This document shows positions 52,273 through 61,101 of a stretch of 64,000 bases of DNA, in pieces. Each line of letters begins with the position of its first letter. The first letter of the stretch is position 1. The stretch covers positions 1 through 64,000 of the forward strand of contig NZ_JXXU01000021.1 in NCBI RefSeq assembly GCF_000967495.1, given 5' to 3'. The notes under the pieces were generated by a model. That model did not search any database. It saw nothing but the letters and a program-made list of their open reading frames with translations, and was not told the origin of the DNA. Both the position numbers and the translations under genes were made by a program. This stretch comes from Vibrio neptunius (lineage in GTDB: Bacteria > Pseudomonadota > Gammaproteobacteria > Enterobacterales > Vibrionaceae).

Positions 52273-53223
52273 TCACTGGACATCCAGTTCAAATTGACGA
52301 CGGGCACGACGGGAATCGTCATGGTCGTAAGGCGGCACCTTGAACGTTTGCAATTCACTACTGTCAATAGGCTCAAATGCGGCAATTGGCTGGCGGCCAG
52401 CTATGGTGACACGCTCCATATGACGATGATTAGGGTAATAATCATGCACCGCTGCGTGCTGCACTGAGCGGTTGTCCCAAAGGACCAACATGTTCGGCTG
52501 CCAACGATGGCGATACTGATACTCCAGCACTGACGTAACTTGAAACAGTTGTGCCAGTAGAGCATCACTATCTCGTTGACTCATGCCTTGGATTGCCCGA
52601 GTGTAGCTTTGATTGATGAACAACGCGCGTTTGCCTGTCGTCGGATGTTCAGTGACAATAGGGTGCGCAATCGGTGGGTATTCAGCTTCTTTTTGGCGCA
52701 GCATTGCTTGGCCCGAAGGCGTATTGGGGAACAGGAACTTATACGGCGAAAAATCGTGGATCGCTGATAATCCCTGAACATACGTCTGCATCTTGGTCGA
52801 CAAAAAATCGTAGGCGGTGGTCATACTACTGAAGCAAGTGTCGCCTCCTATCTCGGGCACCACGCGAGCATAGAGCATGGTCGCTTTGGGTGGGGCAGCT
52901 TTGTAAGACTCATCCGAGTGCCAGCGATCGGTCAAGACAGGCGGGTTACCATCTTTATAATCAAACACAATCAGCTCTGGGTGCTGTTCACTGTTTTCAG
53001 CAAAAGGATGCACTGTCAATTGACCAAAATAGCGTCCTACCCGAAGAATATCTTCGGAAGACAACGTCTGATTGGGGAATACCAAAACTTGGTGCTCGGC
53101 AAGCGCGTCTTCCAGTTGTTGGATCACATCCGTTGATAACGGTTCATGCATAGAAATACCGCTGATCTGAGCGCCAAAAAATGGGCTGAGTTTAGTCAAC
53201 GAGAAATTAGGGGTACTGCTCAT
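52273..53223 (-). CDS. TauD/TfdA-family Fe(II)/2-oxoglutarate dioxygenase
   Basis: The 316-residue protein has the iron triad: His102-Ser-Asp104 (TDRWHSDESY) and His256 (DNRSVQHAAVHDY), with Arg271 (HMERVTI) placed to bind 2-oxoglutarate. Relatives include taurine, 2,4-D and alkylsulfate dioxygenases. The reaction would be oxidative cleavage or hydroxylation of a small acid. It lies between the two MFS genes (gaps 1 and 40 bases). No sulfonate genes are nearby, so taurine use is not implied. Confidence 0.9.
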   Translation of the reverse strand: MSSTPNFSLTKLSPFFGAQISGISMHEPLSTDVIQQLEDALAEHQVLVFPNQTLSSEDILRVGRYFGQLTVHPFAENSEQHPELIVFDYKDGNPPVLTDRWHSDESYKAAPPKATMLYARVVPEIGGDTCFSSMTTAYDFLSTKMQTYVQGLSAIHDFSPYKFLFPNTPSGQAMLRQKEAEYPPIAHPIVTEHPTTGKRALFINQSYTRAIQGMSQRDSDALLAQLFQVTSVLEYQYRHRWQPNMLVLWDNRSVQHAAVHDYYPNHRHMERVTIAGRQPIAAFEPIDSSELQTFKVPPYDHDDSRRARRQFELDVQ

Positions 53224-53224
53224 G

Positions 53225-54448
53225 TTAGACTCCTTTGGCCATCTCAGGCGATGGGTAAGACGAGGACGAAGTAACGCGACGTGTGGCGCAGGCGAATAAC
53301 AACACGCAACACATCATCATGGGTAAAAACGCGCTGGAAGGCCGTTGCGTTGCGTCCCACCAGACACCACTGACCACAGGCGTGATGACCGCGCAGGTGT
53401 AACCAACGGTAAGCATCAATGAAGACACGCGATGCACTTCTTCTTTTGGACTCACTGCACTGGGCAGGCCAAGCATCAGGATCAGCACTATCGCGGAGAA
53501 AAAGCCTATCACGGCTGATGCAGCAATCACCGCACTCGATGGCAAGATCACCAACAACAATAGCGCCGCCAACAGCCCAAATGCAGAGACTAAATAGGGC
53601 CAGCGAGCATGTGCCACTGAAGGTTTGGCCAACAAAAGCAGTAAAGAAGCTGGTATTTGACCCAGATTCAACGCGATTAAGGCGCTAGCGATTTGCGACG
53701 CCAAGCCAATTTCGTCCAAATACCTTGGTAAGAAGAAATTGGTAGCGAAATAGATTGCACAGACACAGCCCATCATGAGACCTAACTTCCATACCTCGCG
53801 CCGTCGGAAATCCGGCCACCAAATGTTTCGTTTTCCATTACGTTGTGCAGCTTGGCTTCCATCTGGTGCACCCAAGTAAAAAACAAACGCAATCATCCAT
53901 GCGACAGCGCCCCAAGCCATATAGGCCTCTCGCCAACTGCCAAGCCAAGGTACCAAAACAGTGTTAGTTAGCGCGACCGGGAACACTTCCCCACCCAACA
54001 GCAGTCCATTGACGTAGATAGCCGTAGCAAACACAACATGTTTGGGATACCAATGGGCTACAATAGTTGGCAGCGCAGGTTGCATCAAGGCAACGCCGAG
54101 ACCAGTCAGAGCGGTGGCCAGATACAAGAAGGTTGCGCTGTCTGCTCCCCCTCGGAGGGCAGAACCTAGTCCAGTGATGAGCAATCCAACCGCCACTGTT
54201 TTGACAGCGCCCGTTTTGGTGATCAGCAGAGCACCGAGCATTGCAGCCGCGGCGAATAGCACTGGCGGGATCCCTGAAATCACGCCAACCTGAGTTTCAC
54301 TTAACCCTAACGTCGCATGGATGTCCGAGATCACGGGTGGTGTAGCTAAGATCGTCAATCGGGTACCTGCTCCGGCCAACCAGAGCAAGACTAAACCTAA
54401 CCAACCCCTACCCCACTGGGAAATCGGGCCACTATGCGACGGGCTCAT
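53225..54448 (-). CDS. MFS transporter, CynX/NimT-like
   Basis: The start at 54448 (MSPSHSGPISQWGRGWLGLVLLWL) is preceded by AGAAGGAGTG. The 407-residue protein has about twelve membrane segments and the GISGIPPVLFAAAAMLGALL region, typical of CynX/NimT carriers of cyanate, nitroimidazole or small organic substrates. It overlaps the CaiB gene by 17 bases. A second carrier in the same unit suggests import plus export, or two substrates. Confidence 0.83.
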   Translation of the reverse strand: MSPSHSGPISQWGRGWLGLVLLWLAGAGTRLTILATPPVISDIHATLGLSETQVGVISGIPPVLFAAAAMLGALLITKTGAVKTVAVGLLITGLGSALRGGADSATFLYLATALTGLGVALMQPALPTIVAHWYPKHVVFATAIYVNGLLLGGEVFPVALTNTVLVPWLGSWREAYMAWGAVAWMIAFVFYLGAPDGSQAAQRNGKRNIWWPDFRRREVWKLGLMMGCVCAIYFATNFFLPRYLDEIGLASQIASALIALNLGQIPASLLLLLAKPSVAHARWPYLVSAFGLLAALLLLVILPSSAVIAASAVIGFFSAIVLILMLGLPSAVSPKEEVHRVSSLMLTVGYTCAVITPVVSGVWWDATQRPSSAFLPMMMCCVLLFACATRRVTSSSSYPSPEMAKGV

Positions 54449-55664
54449 GAGACACTCCTTCTGAAGAAAGGGGCGCGATGGCGATCGCTTCGCGCTCAAC
54501 AAACTGTGCCACTTGCTCTTCCGTGAATCCTAACGTTTGGGTGAGCAAATCATAAGTGTGCTCACCATGACCGGGCGCGACAGCTCGCACGGCTGCACCA
54601 TCCGGATGAGCACTCATTTGCATTGGTTGGCCCAGTAAGACATAGGATCCCCACTGAGGATGTGTCATAGGGTGGACCATGTTGAGTTCACGCATTTGTG
54701 GTTGATTCATGGCTTCCTCTACGCTGAGTACGGGGCCAGATGGGATCCCACGGGCGTTGAGCTGTTCAATAAGCGAAGCACTTTCCCACTGACGTGTCGC
54801 CGCATTGATGACCGCCATAAGCCCATGACGATATTGGTGACGGGCTCTCACATCCCGATACTCAGGTTGCTGATCCAGTGGTCCCAATGACAACACCTCA
54901 CACAACACACGGAACTTATCGTCTTCTGCGGCCGCTAGCGTGATCGTTCCATCCTGAGTATGTACTACGCCCGTCGGCATCAATGTTGGGTGGTCGTTGC
55001 CCACACGTTCAGGTTCCTGTCCATCATGGAGCCAACGCGCAACCTGAAAATCCATCATAGCCAAGGTGGATTCAAGTAGTGACGTCGTGACCCACTGACC
55101 CTGTTGAGTGCGTTGCCGCTCATACAAGGCCATCAAGACGACGATCGCCAAATTCATACCGGCACTGACGTCCGCCATCGCAACCCCAGTTCGTAGCGGC
55201 CCTGACGTATCAGTCCCCGTCACTGACATCAGCCCTGACATACCTTGAATGATTTGGTCAACGGCTGGGCGTGTCGCCAGAGGTCCTTGCTGGCCGAAGC
55301 CACTGATACTGCCACAGATGATGGTTGGGTTCAGAGCCTTAAGCGAAGCATAGTCCACTCCAAGACGAAACTTCACCTCAGGACGGAAGTTTTCCAAAAC
55401 AACATCCGCCTTGGCGACCAAACGCTTGAGGATCGCCTGACCATCGGAAGATTTAAGGTCGACCGATAGGCTCCGCTTGTTACGGTGTAAGTTTTGATAG
55501 TCGAAGCCCTCTCTCGGCCCCCCCATACTGTCACCTAGGTCGGTCGGTTCTTCGATTTTGATCACTGTAGCCCCCCAGTCAGCAAGCAGACGCGAAGTAA
55601 CAGGGCCAGCGCGATGGCGCGTGAGATCAATGACCGTCAGATCAGCCATTGGTAATGCGTTCAT
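54432..55664 (-). CDS. CaiB/BaiF family CoA-transferase
   Basis: The start at 55664 (MNALPMADLTVIDLTRHRAGPVTSRLLADWGATVIKIEEP) has AAGGAT upstream. The 410-residue class III CoA-transferase has RNKRSLSVDLKSSDGQAIL and the catalytic-aspartate region (RTGVAMADVSAGMNLAIVVL). It moves CoA between carboxylic acids. It is 23 bases downstream of the beta-oxygenase gene and overlaps the CynX-like gene. With the PaaK-like gene it shows that a CoA thioester is a pathway intermediate. Confidence 0.9.
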   Translation of the reverse strand: MNALPMADLTVIDLTRHRAGPVTSRLLADWGATVIKIEEPTDLGDSMGGPREGFDYQNLHRNKRSLSVDLKSSDGQAILKRLVAKADVVLENFRPEVKFRLGVDYASLKALNPTIICGSISGFGQQGPLATRPAVDQIIQGMSGLMSVTGTDTSGPLRTGVAMADVSAGMNLAIVVLMALYERQRTQQGQWVTTSLLESTLAMMDFQVARWLHDGQEPERVGNDHPTLMPTGVVHTQDGTITLAAAEDDKFRVLCEVLSLGPLDQQPEYRDVRARHQYRHGLMAVINAATRQWESASLIEQLNARGIPSGPVLSVEEAMNQPQMRELNMVHPMTHPQWGSYVLLGQPMQMSAHPDGAAVRAVAPGHGEHTYDLLTQTLGFTEEQVAQFVEREAIAIAPLSSEGVSHEPVA

Positions 55665-55687
55665 AATACGTATCCTTTTCCAATCCT

Positions 55688-56185
55688 CTATAAGGGGTAG
55701 ACCAACGAATCGGTGATGACATCTGGTTCGCAAATCACCAACCGTTCCGTGAACCTAGCGTCTTGATCGTCCAAACGCAGCTTGTCATGTGTCGTTACCG
55801 TGACCAACAGGCGTGCTTCATCGTGATTGAGGCTCTCATGCACGGATAAACTAGTGTCAACCGAGACCCACATTACACCACCTTCACGTCGCATGTCCGT
55901 GATGTGAATGTAGGACAGGGCGTGCTGTTGGCGGCGTTGACGAAAATAAATTGAGCTCAGTAGAGCACAAGCACGGTCATGAGCCATGCCCTGATTGTCG
56001 CAACGAACAAAACACAGGGGCCAACCCCGCTGAAGATTTTCCCGTGACGTGATGCGATAAGAAACGTTAGGGTCAAGCATGTCGACCCACTCCATTAAAT
56101 GCTGCTGCTCTAAGGCCCGGTGGTACTGGGCATAAAACGCGTTCACACGTTGCTGTACTATCGGTTCAATAGATTTAAGATCCAC
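55688..56185 (-). CDS. Ring-hydroxylating oxygenase beta subunit
   Basis: A 165-residue protein of the NTF2-like SnoaL/RHO beta fold: VDMLDPNVSYRITSRENLQRGWPLCFVRCDNQGM and LYIH-type ITDMRREGGVMWVSVDTSLSV. The beta subunit supports the alpha hexamer and carries no iron. It overlaps the alpha gene by 11 bases, so they are made together. Typical length is 160-180. It fits the benzoate/anthranilate dioxygenase class. Confidence 0.87.
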   Translation of the reverse strand: MDLKSIEPIVQQRVNAFYAQYHRALEQQHLMEWVDMLDPNVSYRITSRENLQRGWPLCFVRCDNQGMAHDRACALLSSIYFRQRRQQHALSYIHITDMRREGGVMWVSVDTSLSVHESLNHDEARLLVTVTTHDKLRLDDQDARFTERLVICEPDVITDSLVYPL

Positions 56186-57374
56186 ACGCTATCCCTTTTT
56201 GGTAATACCGATAGAAGGCACGGATCGCCGACTCGGTCATCATATGCGGTTCACTGGACTCTCCCTGACTCGCCTCCAAAACGATATTTGAATCTGGACT
56301 GGCATGAGCCCCAGCTTGCGTGACCGCCAAGATCTCATTGTCGTCAATAGTCACTAATCCGGCAGGCCCCAGCAGATTGGCTTGACGTAAGCGCCGCTCG
56401 GTCAAGGTCTGAGGCTCGTCAGCATAACCGAAGAAGGTCCACTCTTTGATACACGCATCAGGGCCGTCTGGGATCACATGACGCATCGCCAAACAATTGA
56501 GTTGCTGGAGTAAAATAAGGTTGGGGAAAATTGTCATGATCGCCCCCGTACCATGCTCAAACTCCCGTTCGTGGTCAATAAGTTCCGGAGCCTTCAATCG
56601 AACACTCGGAGCGGCCTTTGGCTGTTCTTGAGCTTTGAAAGATGCCGTACTAACCAGCACACTATGGGCACCACTCTCACAAACTTCGACATGGGTTTCC
56701 TGATCGGATCGCCAAATACCGAAATTCTTAAAAAAAGAGTGCAATAATGCCGCATGAAACGGGTCCTTTACATTCTCTACCTGTAGTTTCCAGTTACAGT
56801 TAACTCGATGACGCATTTTGCCTAGTACTTTGAGAGGGCGGCCACTACACACTCGGTCAAAATAAGCCAGCATATTTGGATCCAAGTAGCGTTCGAAATC
56901 GGGCAATGAAAACGAATGACTGGCGAAGATCACGCCATGGCGCACCGTTACATTGAGCCGAGTCATACCATGCTCATGGGGATCAAAGGTGTCGGCCATC
57001 CCACCTCGACCATTGATACCATTTTTAAAAGGTATGCCTCTTAGCTCTCCCTTGAGATTGAAGGCCCACTCGTGATATGGACATACGAACACCTTGGTAT
57101 TACCGTGAGCGTTATGACACATCTTAGCCCCGCGATGAGGGCATCGGTTAATCAAAACCTGAATAGTCTCCTCACGATCGCGAACCACTATCACCGGCGT
57201 ATCACCAACAAAAGTTTGCCGATAGTCCCCGACATTGGGTAACTCTGCTTCCAGTCCGACATAGTTCCACGTGTCACCTTGGAATAGGCACCTTTGTTCT
57301 TGTTGATATTGCTCGGCACTAGTATAGACGTAAGAGGGCACCCGTCGGGTGCCTTCCTTAGGCCAAGGTTTCAT
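56175..57374 (-). CDS. Rieske-type ring-hydroxylating oxygenase alpha subunit
   Basis: The 399-residue protein has the Rieske [2Fe-2S] ligands Cys78-Pro-His80 and Cys98-Pro-Tyr-His101, and the mononuclear-iron site Glu200-Asn-x2-Asp204-x2-His207-x4-His212 (NVKDPFHAALLH). It is of the anthranilate/benzoate dioxygenase type. Ferredoxin and reductase genes are absent, so electrons must come from elsewhere. It overlaps the beta gene (11 bases) and the cupin-HDO gene (17 bases). Confidence 0.92.
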   Translation of the reverse strand: MKPWPKEGTRRVPSYVYTSAEQYQQEQRCLFQGDTWNYVGLEAELPNVGDYRQTFVGDTPVIVVRDREETIQVLINRCPHRGAKMCHNAHGNTKVFVCPYHEWAFNLKGELRGIPFKNGINGRGGMADTFDPHEHGMTRLNVTVRHGVIFASHSFSLPDFERYLDPNMLAYFDRVCSGRPLKVLGKMRHRVNCNWKLQVENVKDPFHAALLHSFFKNFGIWRSDQETHVEVCESGAHSVLVSTASFKAQEQPKAAPSVRLKAPELIDHEREFEHGTGAIMTIFPNLILLQQLNCLAMRHVIPDGPDACIKEWTFFGYADEPQTLTERRLRQANLLGPAGLVTIDDNEILAVTQAGAHASPDSNIVLEASQGESSEPHMMTESAIRAFYRYYQKGIACGS

Positions 57375-58485
57375 CGTGACGCTCCTGAGACGGCTTGGCT
57401 TCTTGGCGCGCGTTGTTGGCGTAAACCGTCAAATCGGCGATGCGTGACATCACTGTCATTAGCATTGCCCAGCCTTTGTTCTGGATGTCAAACAGAGCTT
57501 GTCCATCATCGACGTCGACTGTTTCGATGAACTCATACCCCATACGAACATGTTCATCATCCAATACGCTGTGCAGATCGAAATGAGCGTGGGTCGAAGA
57601 ATCAGCAAGAGCGGGCTTAACATGTTGATAAAAGAACACAGCCGATGCCTCAACTACCAAATGAACCAAGACCACTTTTTCCAGCTCACTCGCGGTATGC
57701 ATCTGACTGACAAACCAGTTACTGGCGGCTTCCAGCACTGGATCAAAGACTTCGGCAAAGTCGTCACGGTTAGCTTTCAATTGGCGATTGTGACCTAGTT
57801 CATCTTCCAAATGTGACATCGTCATGTGCTCAAAGGTTTTTTCCGTCATTGTCGAAGCTCGAGCAAGAACCATTCGCTGAAAGTGATCAGACCAAACTTG
57901 AAAGCAGTCAAGGAACTTAGCTTTGGTTTGAGGGTGATCAAGCAGCCCTCGATTGACTAGCGCAAACAGCTTATGCTTGTCAAAACGTTCCATATAAGCC
58001 TCGTTGCGTGTAATCAACTGTGCGCCAACAGTCCCAGACAAAAATTTTTCGACTTGCTCAGGCAAAAATGTCGCCCAAGGGTCGGAGTAATCTTCATACA
58101 AACCGCGGCTATCAAACTGTAAGGATAAACCCCAGAACCCATTCGGCTCGGCTCCTTTAAATCCGTGCAAGCGTCCCGGTGGCACCAGTAAGGCATCGCC
58201 AGCCGCCATGTCAGCTTCAACATCGCCAGTTGTTCTCGCACCACCTTCACACATCAAGATCATCGATTCGACCGGATGAATGTGGGGTTCAAGCTCTTCG
58301 CCCGCTTCTAGGCGTACCCAAGCCATGGAGACTCGGTTGTCATCCGGTAAGAAATCGAGCAAATGGGGTTGTTTCATAAAATCTTTGACATGTCCTAACC
58401 AATGCTCGACGCCGTCTACTTCAATGGTACGAATCGAAGGAATATCGTCGCGCTTGACTAGGGTTACTTCCGTGAGTTTTTTCAT
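57358..58485 (-). CDS. Cupin-HDO (heme-oxygenase-like diiron oxidase) fusion
   Basis: The 375-residue protein has an N-terminal cupin (about 55-125; HIHPVESM with His68, His70, Glu73, and His107) and a C-terminal all-alpha HDO domain (about 150-350). In the latter, Glu229-x2-His232, Glu279 and His305-x3-Asp309-x2-His312 match the ligand pattern of SznF/UndA-type diiron oxidases. SznF, which makes the N-nitroso group of streptozotocin, also joins HDO and cupin, in the reverse order. It is the first gene of the unit. N-oxidation is a hypothesis. Confidence 0.82.
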   Translation of the reverse strand: MKKLTEVTLVKRDDIPSIRTIEVDGVEHWLGHVKDFMKQPHLLDFLPDDNRVSMAWVRLEAGEELEPHIHPVESMILMCEGGARTTGDVEADMAAGDALLVPPGRLHGFKGAEPNGFWGLSLQFDSRGLYEDYSDPWATFLPEQVEKFLSGTVGAQLITRNEAYMERFDKHKLFALVNRGLLDHPQTKAKFLDCFQVWSDHFQRMVLARASTMTEKTFEHMTMSHLEDELGHNRQLKANRDDFAEVFDPVLEAASNWFVSQMHTASELEKVVLVHLVVEASAVFFYQHVKPALADSSTHAHFDLHSVLDDEHVRMGYEFIETVDVDDGQALFDIQNKGWAMLMTVMSRIADLTVYANNARQEAKPSQERHDETLA

Positions 58486-58640
58486 AATGGCTTCTTAGTT
58501 TTTATTGGGTTGATGAAGAAAATAATTCCCCACATATACACACTGTTGATATGCAACATCATTAACAGGTGGGCAAGCTTATTGATCCGATTAAATGAAA
58601 ACAACAATTTATTTATCAGTTATTTAGATCTGTGAAGATC

Positions 58641-58693
58641 ATTATATAAATTTACAAAATTTACATTTTGTTGCATTTAGTTTCATTTAGTTT
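58641..58693 (-). promoter_or_regulatory. Probable promoter/operator of the oxygenase cluster
   Basis: On the minus strand a TATAAT -10 element lies at 58641-58646 with no good -35. Immediately upstream is a perfect 18-bp inverted repeat (ACAAAAT-TTAC-ATTTTGT, 58654-58671) and a directly repeated decamer (CATTTAGTTT at 58674-58683 and 58684-58693). A missing -35 with operator-like repeats suggests activator control. The first gene starts 155 bases downstream. Confidence 0.55.
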
Positions 58694-59514
58694 CTTTTTT
58701 GACACATCATTTCAGCACCCTAGTCACTCCACCTGAAAGGTAGGTAGAGTGGGATCAACGTACCCTTATCCAGACAACACTCTCGAGTATTTGCGTTCGA
58801 ACGCGCAATCAAATCCGTCTTCGTAGACAATCAGATGTTTGTAGTCCTCTATTTGACCGATGCTCGTCATTACCTGCCTCTGACAGACAAGCTTTGTCGC
58901 TTCTTATCGTTGGCACTTGAGGACGATGGTTTGGCGCGTATTCACGGCCCTAATGCACATTTTAGGATCCAAACGTACACACATGTACTGGCTTTCTATG
59001 CCATATCGCTGGAGGAGCTCACAGCACTCCCAGCCTCATAAAAAACACAAATTCTTTTAATTCAGAAATTTAAAGTGAGGTAATTGCTTTGTTTGTGGCA
59101 ATTTAAGACAAGTTCATTACACCTTGCCCGGTAAGATAATTACAGTGACGATGAACGAAGCGCAAGCCGCCCCCCCTCCTTATGCTTTTTGACACAGAGT
59201 TACCCTATGTCACTGAAATAGGCGATCCATGCCATAGAGGAATATTAAGCGCCCACCGGACAAGAAGAAGGCGCACACATTGACAATCTGACCCTGTCAC
59301 TCAAGTGCTTTTTCATTCAGAGCAAATGGCTGGATACGCACGACAAACGGCGTCTTAAACAGCAAACATAGTCCTTACTGCTCGAAGAAACCCGCTTTTG
59401 TCAGCTCAGCCATAATTATGCCGCAGAAGCGGTTATCGACACTTTGCCTGGTTTGTTGATCCTCAAAGCTAGAGAGTTTCTAGAGCATCGCGATGGAAGG
59501 CCATCCGGCCAAAA
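58694..59514. other. Mostly gene-poor stretch with possible gene relics
   Basis: Between the cluster promoter and the SgrR gene I see no well-formed gene. A plus-strand frame at 58835-59041 encodes 68 residues (starting MFVVLYLTDARHYLPLTDKL) without a clear ribosome-binding site. A second plus-strand frame (about 59279-59513) is interrupted by one stop at 59367-59369 but keeps coding character on both sides (LTLSLKCFFIQSKWLDTHD, then LLLEETRFCQLSHNYAAEAV). Both look like decayed remains; family unknown. Confidence 0.35.
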
Positions 59515-61101
59515 TCAGTCTGGCTGGACCCAAAGTTTGGAGAAATCACACCAACCTATCGAGTTAATTTCGACCCCTTGCACCCGAGAAGGGACCGTCA
59601 GTGTAAGATCTTCTGATTGGAAAATGACCAAGACATTCTGCTCATTCAAACGCTGAAGCAAGTGGTCCAATTGCCTAGCTTGGTCGGCCCGAGATGACGA
59701 ACGTCGCACTTGAGATAATGTTGAAGATAAGTCGGCATATTGAGACAACGACAGTGTCGATTGCCAGTAAGGATAGAGTTTAAAAAAAGCCAGTAAGCTT
59801 GTGATACGATCACCTTCTCTTCGTATACCTCCGATGGTCATATCCTGCTTGGGCTGTGTGTGTCCATACGCCACTTCTCGCCCGTGAGGCACATGACCCA
59901 TTTGAGGCCCGACTCCAATCATCCTGCGGGCAAACGATCGATTCTCATTGTTGTTCTCATAAGTGAACAACACGGGAAAAGGCCACATAAGGTTTGGTGA
60001 AGTATCGTGTTGAAATAATGCCGAAAGCGCCTCTTTTAGCGACCTACTCTGCAACTCAGCGTGGTTGAACAACATGAAGAAGTCACCAATCTCATTGGTC
60101 GAGACGGTATAAGTGTCTTCTTCACCATCAAGAAAGAAAAAGTTCTCTGCACACTTTTTATTCGCGCCCCACTCTGGGTGGATCCACATTTCGATCTTTT
60201 CCACACGAGCACAAGTTCCACTATAAATCGGGTGCCTCACTAGACGCAGAAGCTTGTCGGAGTGGACACTTACTTTAAATGGGCCCGAACCAATAGCTTG
60301 AAACTGCTCTTTGGGCTGTGACAACTGTTGTCGGGACAAAATAGACGCTTCTGAACGACTCAGCAAAAACGGTAAATGAGGATCGGGTGAGTCCAAAATA
60401 ATGACCACACTATATTGGGATGTCGGCGTTACCTGCACGACATGATCATACAACCTTCGCCAATAAGGTAAACATACCAACCCTTGCAAGCTATCCGCCA
60501 CATCATGAGCAGTTACGTGAGTGTGATCGTGAAAGGTCGCAGAGGAACAAAGGTAAAAAGTCCATCTTGTGGCATCTTGCTCACTCTTCCACGCGTGGGC
60601 CAGATTGCCCACCACTTTTTCGCCTTCAACGTTGACCAAAGTTTGAAACACTTCATGGATCAGGTGGCGCTCCGTTCGCTCGGTGGCGTGATGCGGATGA
60701 AGCGACTCTATTTTTCGGTGAAATGGCGCATACACAGCGGCCTCGTTTTGTCGGGAAGTGCACTCCAAATAGCGTTTGAGTTCGCTTGCCACGTCACGCC
60801 TATTAAACCCCAATAATTGATGAGCCTGTTGATACCGCTCCTCCTGTATCGCCTGATCGACTTGTTGATAGCAAGCTTCCATCGGCTCTAACAAACAATG
60901 TAGCTCCCCTTTATGCCCTCGCCCCCGAATCGGGGACCAAGTTAGCCACTGGCAATCTGTCATTTGGTTGAGGAGAGTACGGGCATGACGATCACTACAC
61001 TTAAACGCTTCGGCTATGTATTCGATGGTCGTCTTCGTCTGCCCAGGTCCCATCTTTTGGAACAGGTATTCGTAACGTTCAAGTTTGCGTTTGTTCATCA
61101 A
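59515..61101 (-). CDS. SgrR-type transcriptional regulator
   Basis: The 528-residue protein matches SgrR: an N-terminal winged helix (about 10-85, YEYLFQKMGPGQTKTTIEYIAEAFKCSDRHARTLLNQMTDCQWLTWSPIRGRG) and a solute-binding-protein-like C-terminal part (SBP_bac_5, about 165-520). E. coli SgrR activates sgrS in phosphosugar stress. Length is close to 551. No SgrS-like RNA is evident here. It lies upstream of the oxygenase cluster on the same strand and may sense its substrate. It overlaps the 72-residue gene. Confidence 0.86.
   Translation of the reverse strand: MMNKRKLERYEYLFQKMGPGQTKTTIEYIAEAFKCSDRHARTLLNQMTDCQWLTWSPIRGRGHKGELHCLLEPMEACYQQVDQAIQEERYQQAHQLLGFNRRDVASELKRYLECTSRQNEAAVYAPFHRKIESLHPHHATERTERHLIHEVFQTLVNVEGEKVVGNLAHAWKSEQDATRWTFYLCSSATFHDHTHVTAHDVADSLQGLVCLPYWRRLYDHVVQVTPTSQYSVVIILDSPDPHLPFLLSRSEASILSRQQLSQPKEQFQAIGSGPFKVSVHSDKLLRLVRHPIYSGTCARVEKIEMWIHPEWGANKKCAENFFFLDGEEDTYTVSTNEIGDFFMLFNHAELQSRSLKEALSALFQHDTSPNLMWPFPVLFTYENNNENRSFARRMIGVGPQMGHVPHGREVAYGHTQPKQDMTIGGIRREGDRITSLLAFFKLYPYWQSTLSLSQYADLSSTLSQVRRSSSRADQARQLDHLLQRLNEQNVLVIFQSEDLTLTVPSRVQGVEINSIGWCDFSKLWVQPD

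Noticed and set aside
44926..58485. Taurine or sulfonate utilisation cluster
   Set aside because: A TauD-like gene is present but there is no TauABC carrier, no other sulfur gene, and the other enzymes handle CoA thioesters and aromatic-type oxidation.
59515..61101. SgrR-SgrS sugar-phosphate stress locus
   Set aside because: No SgrS-like RNA or setA gene is adjacent, and the neighbours are unrelated.
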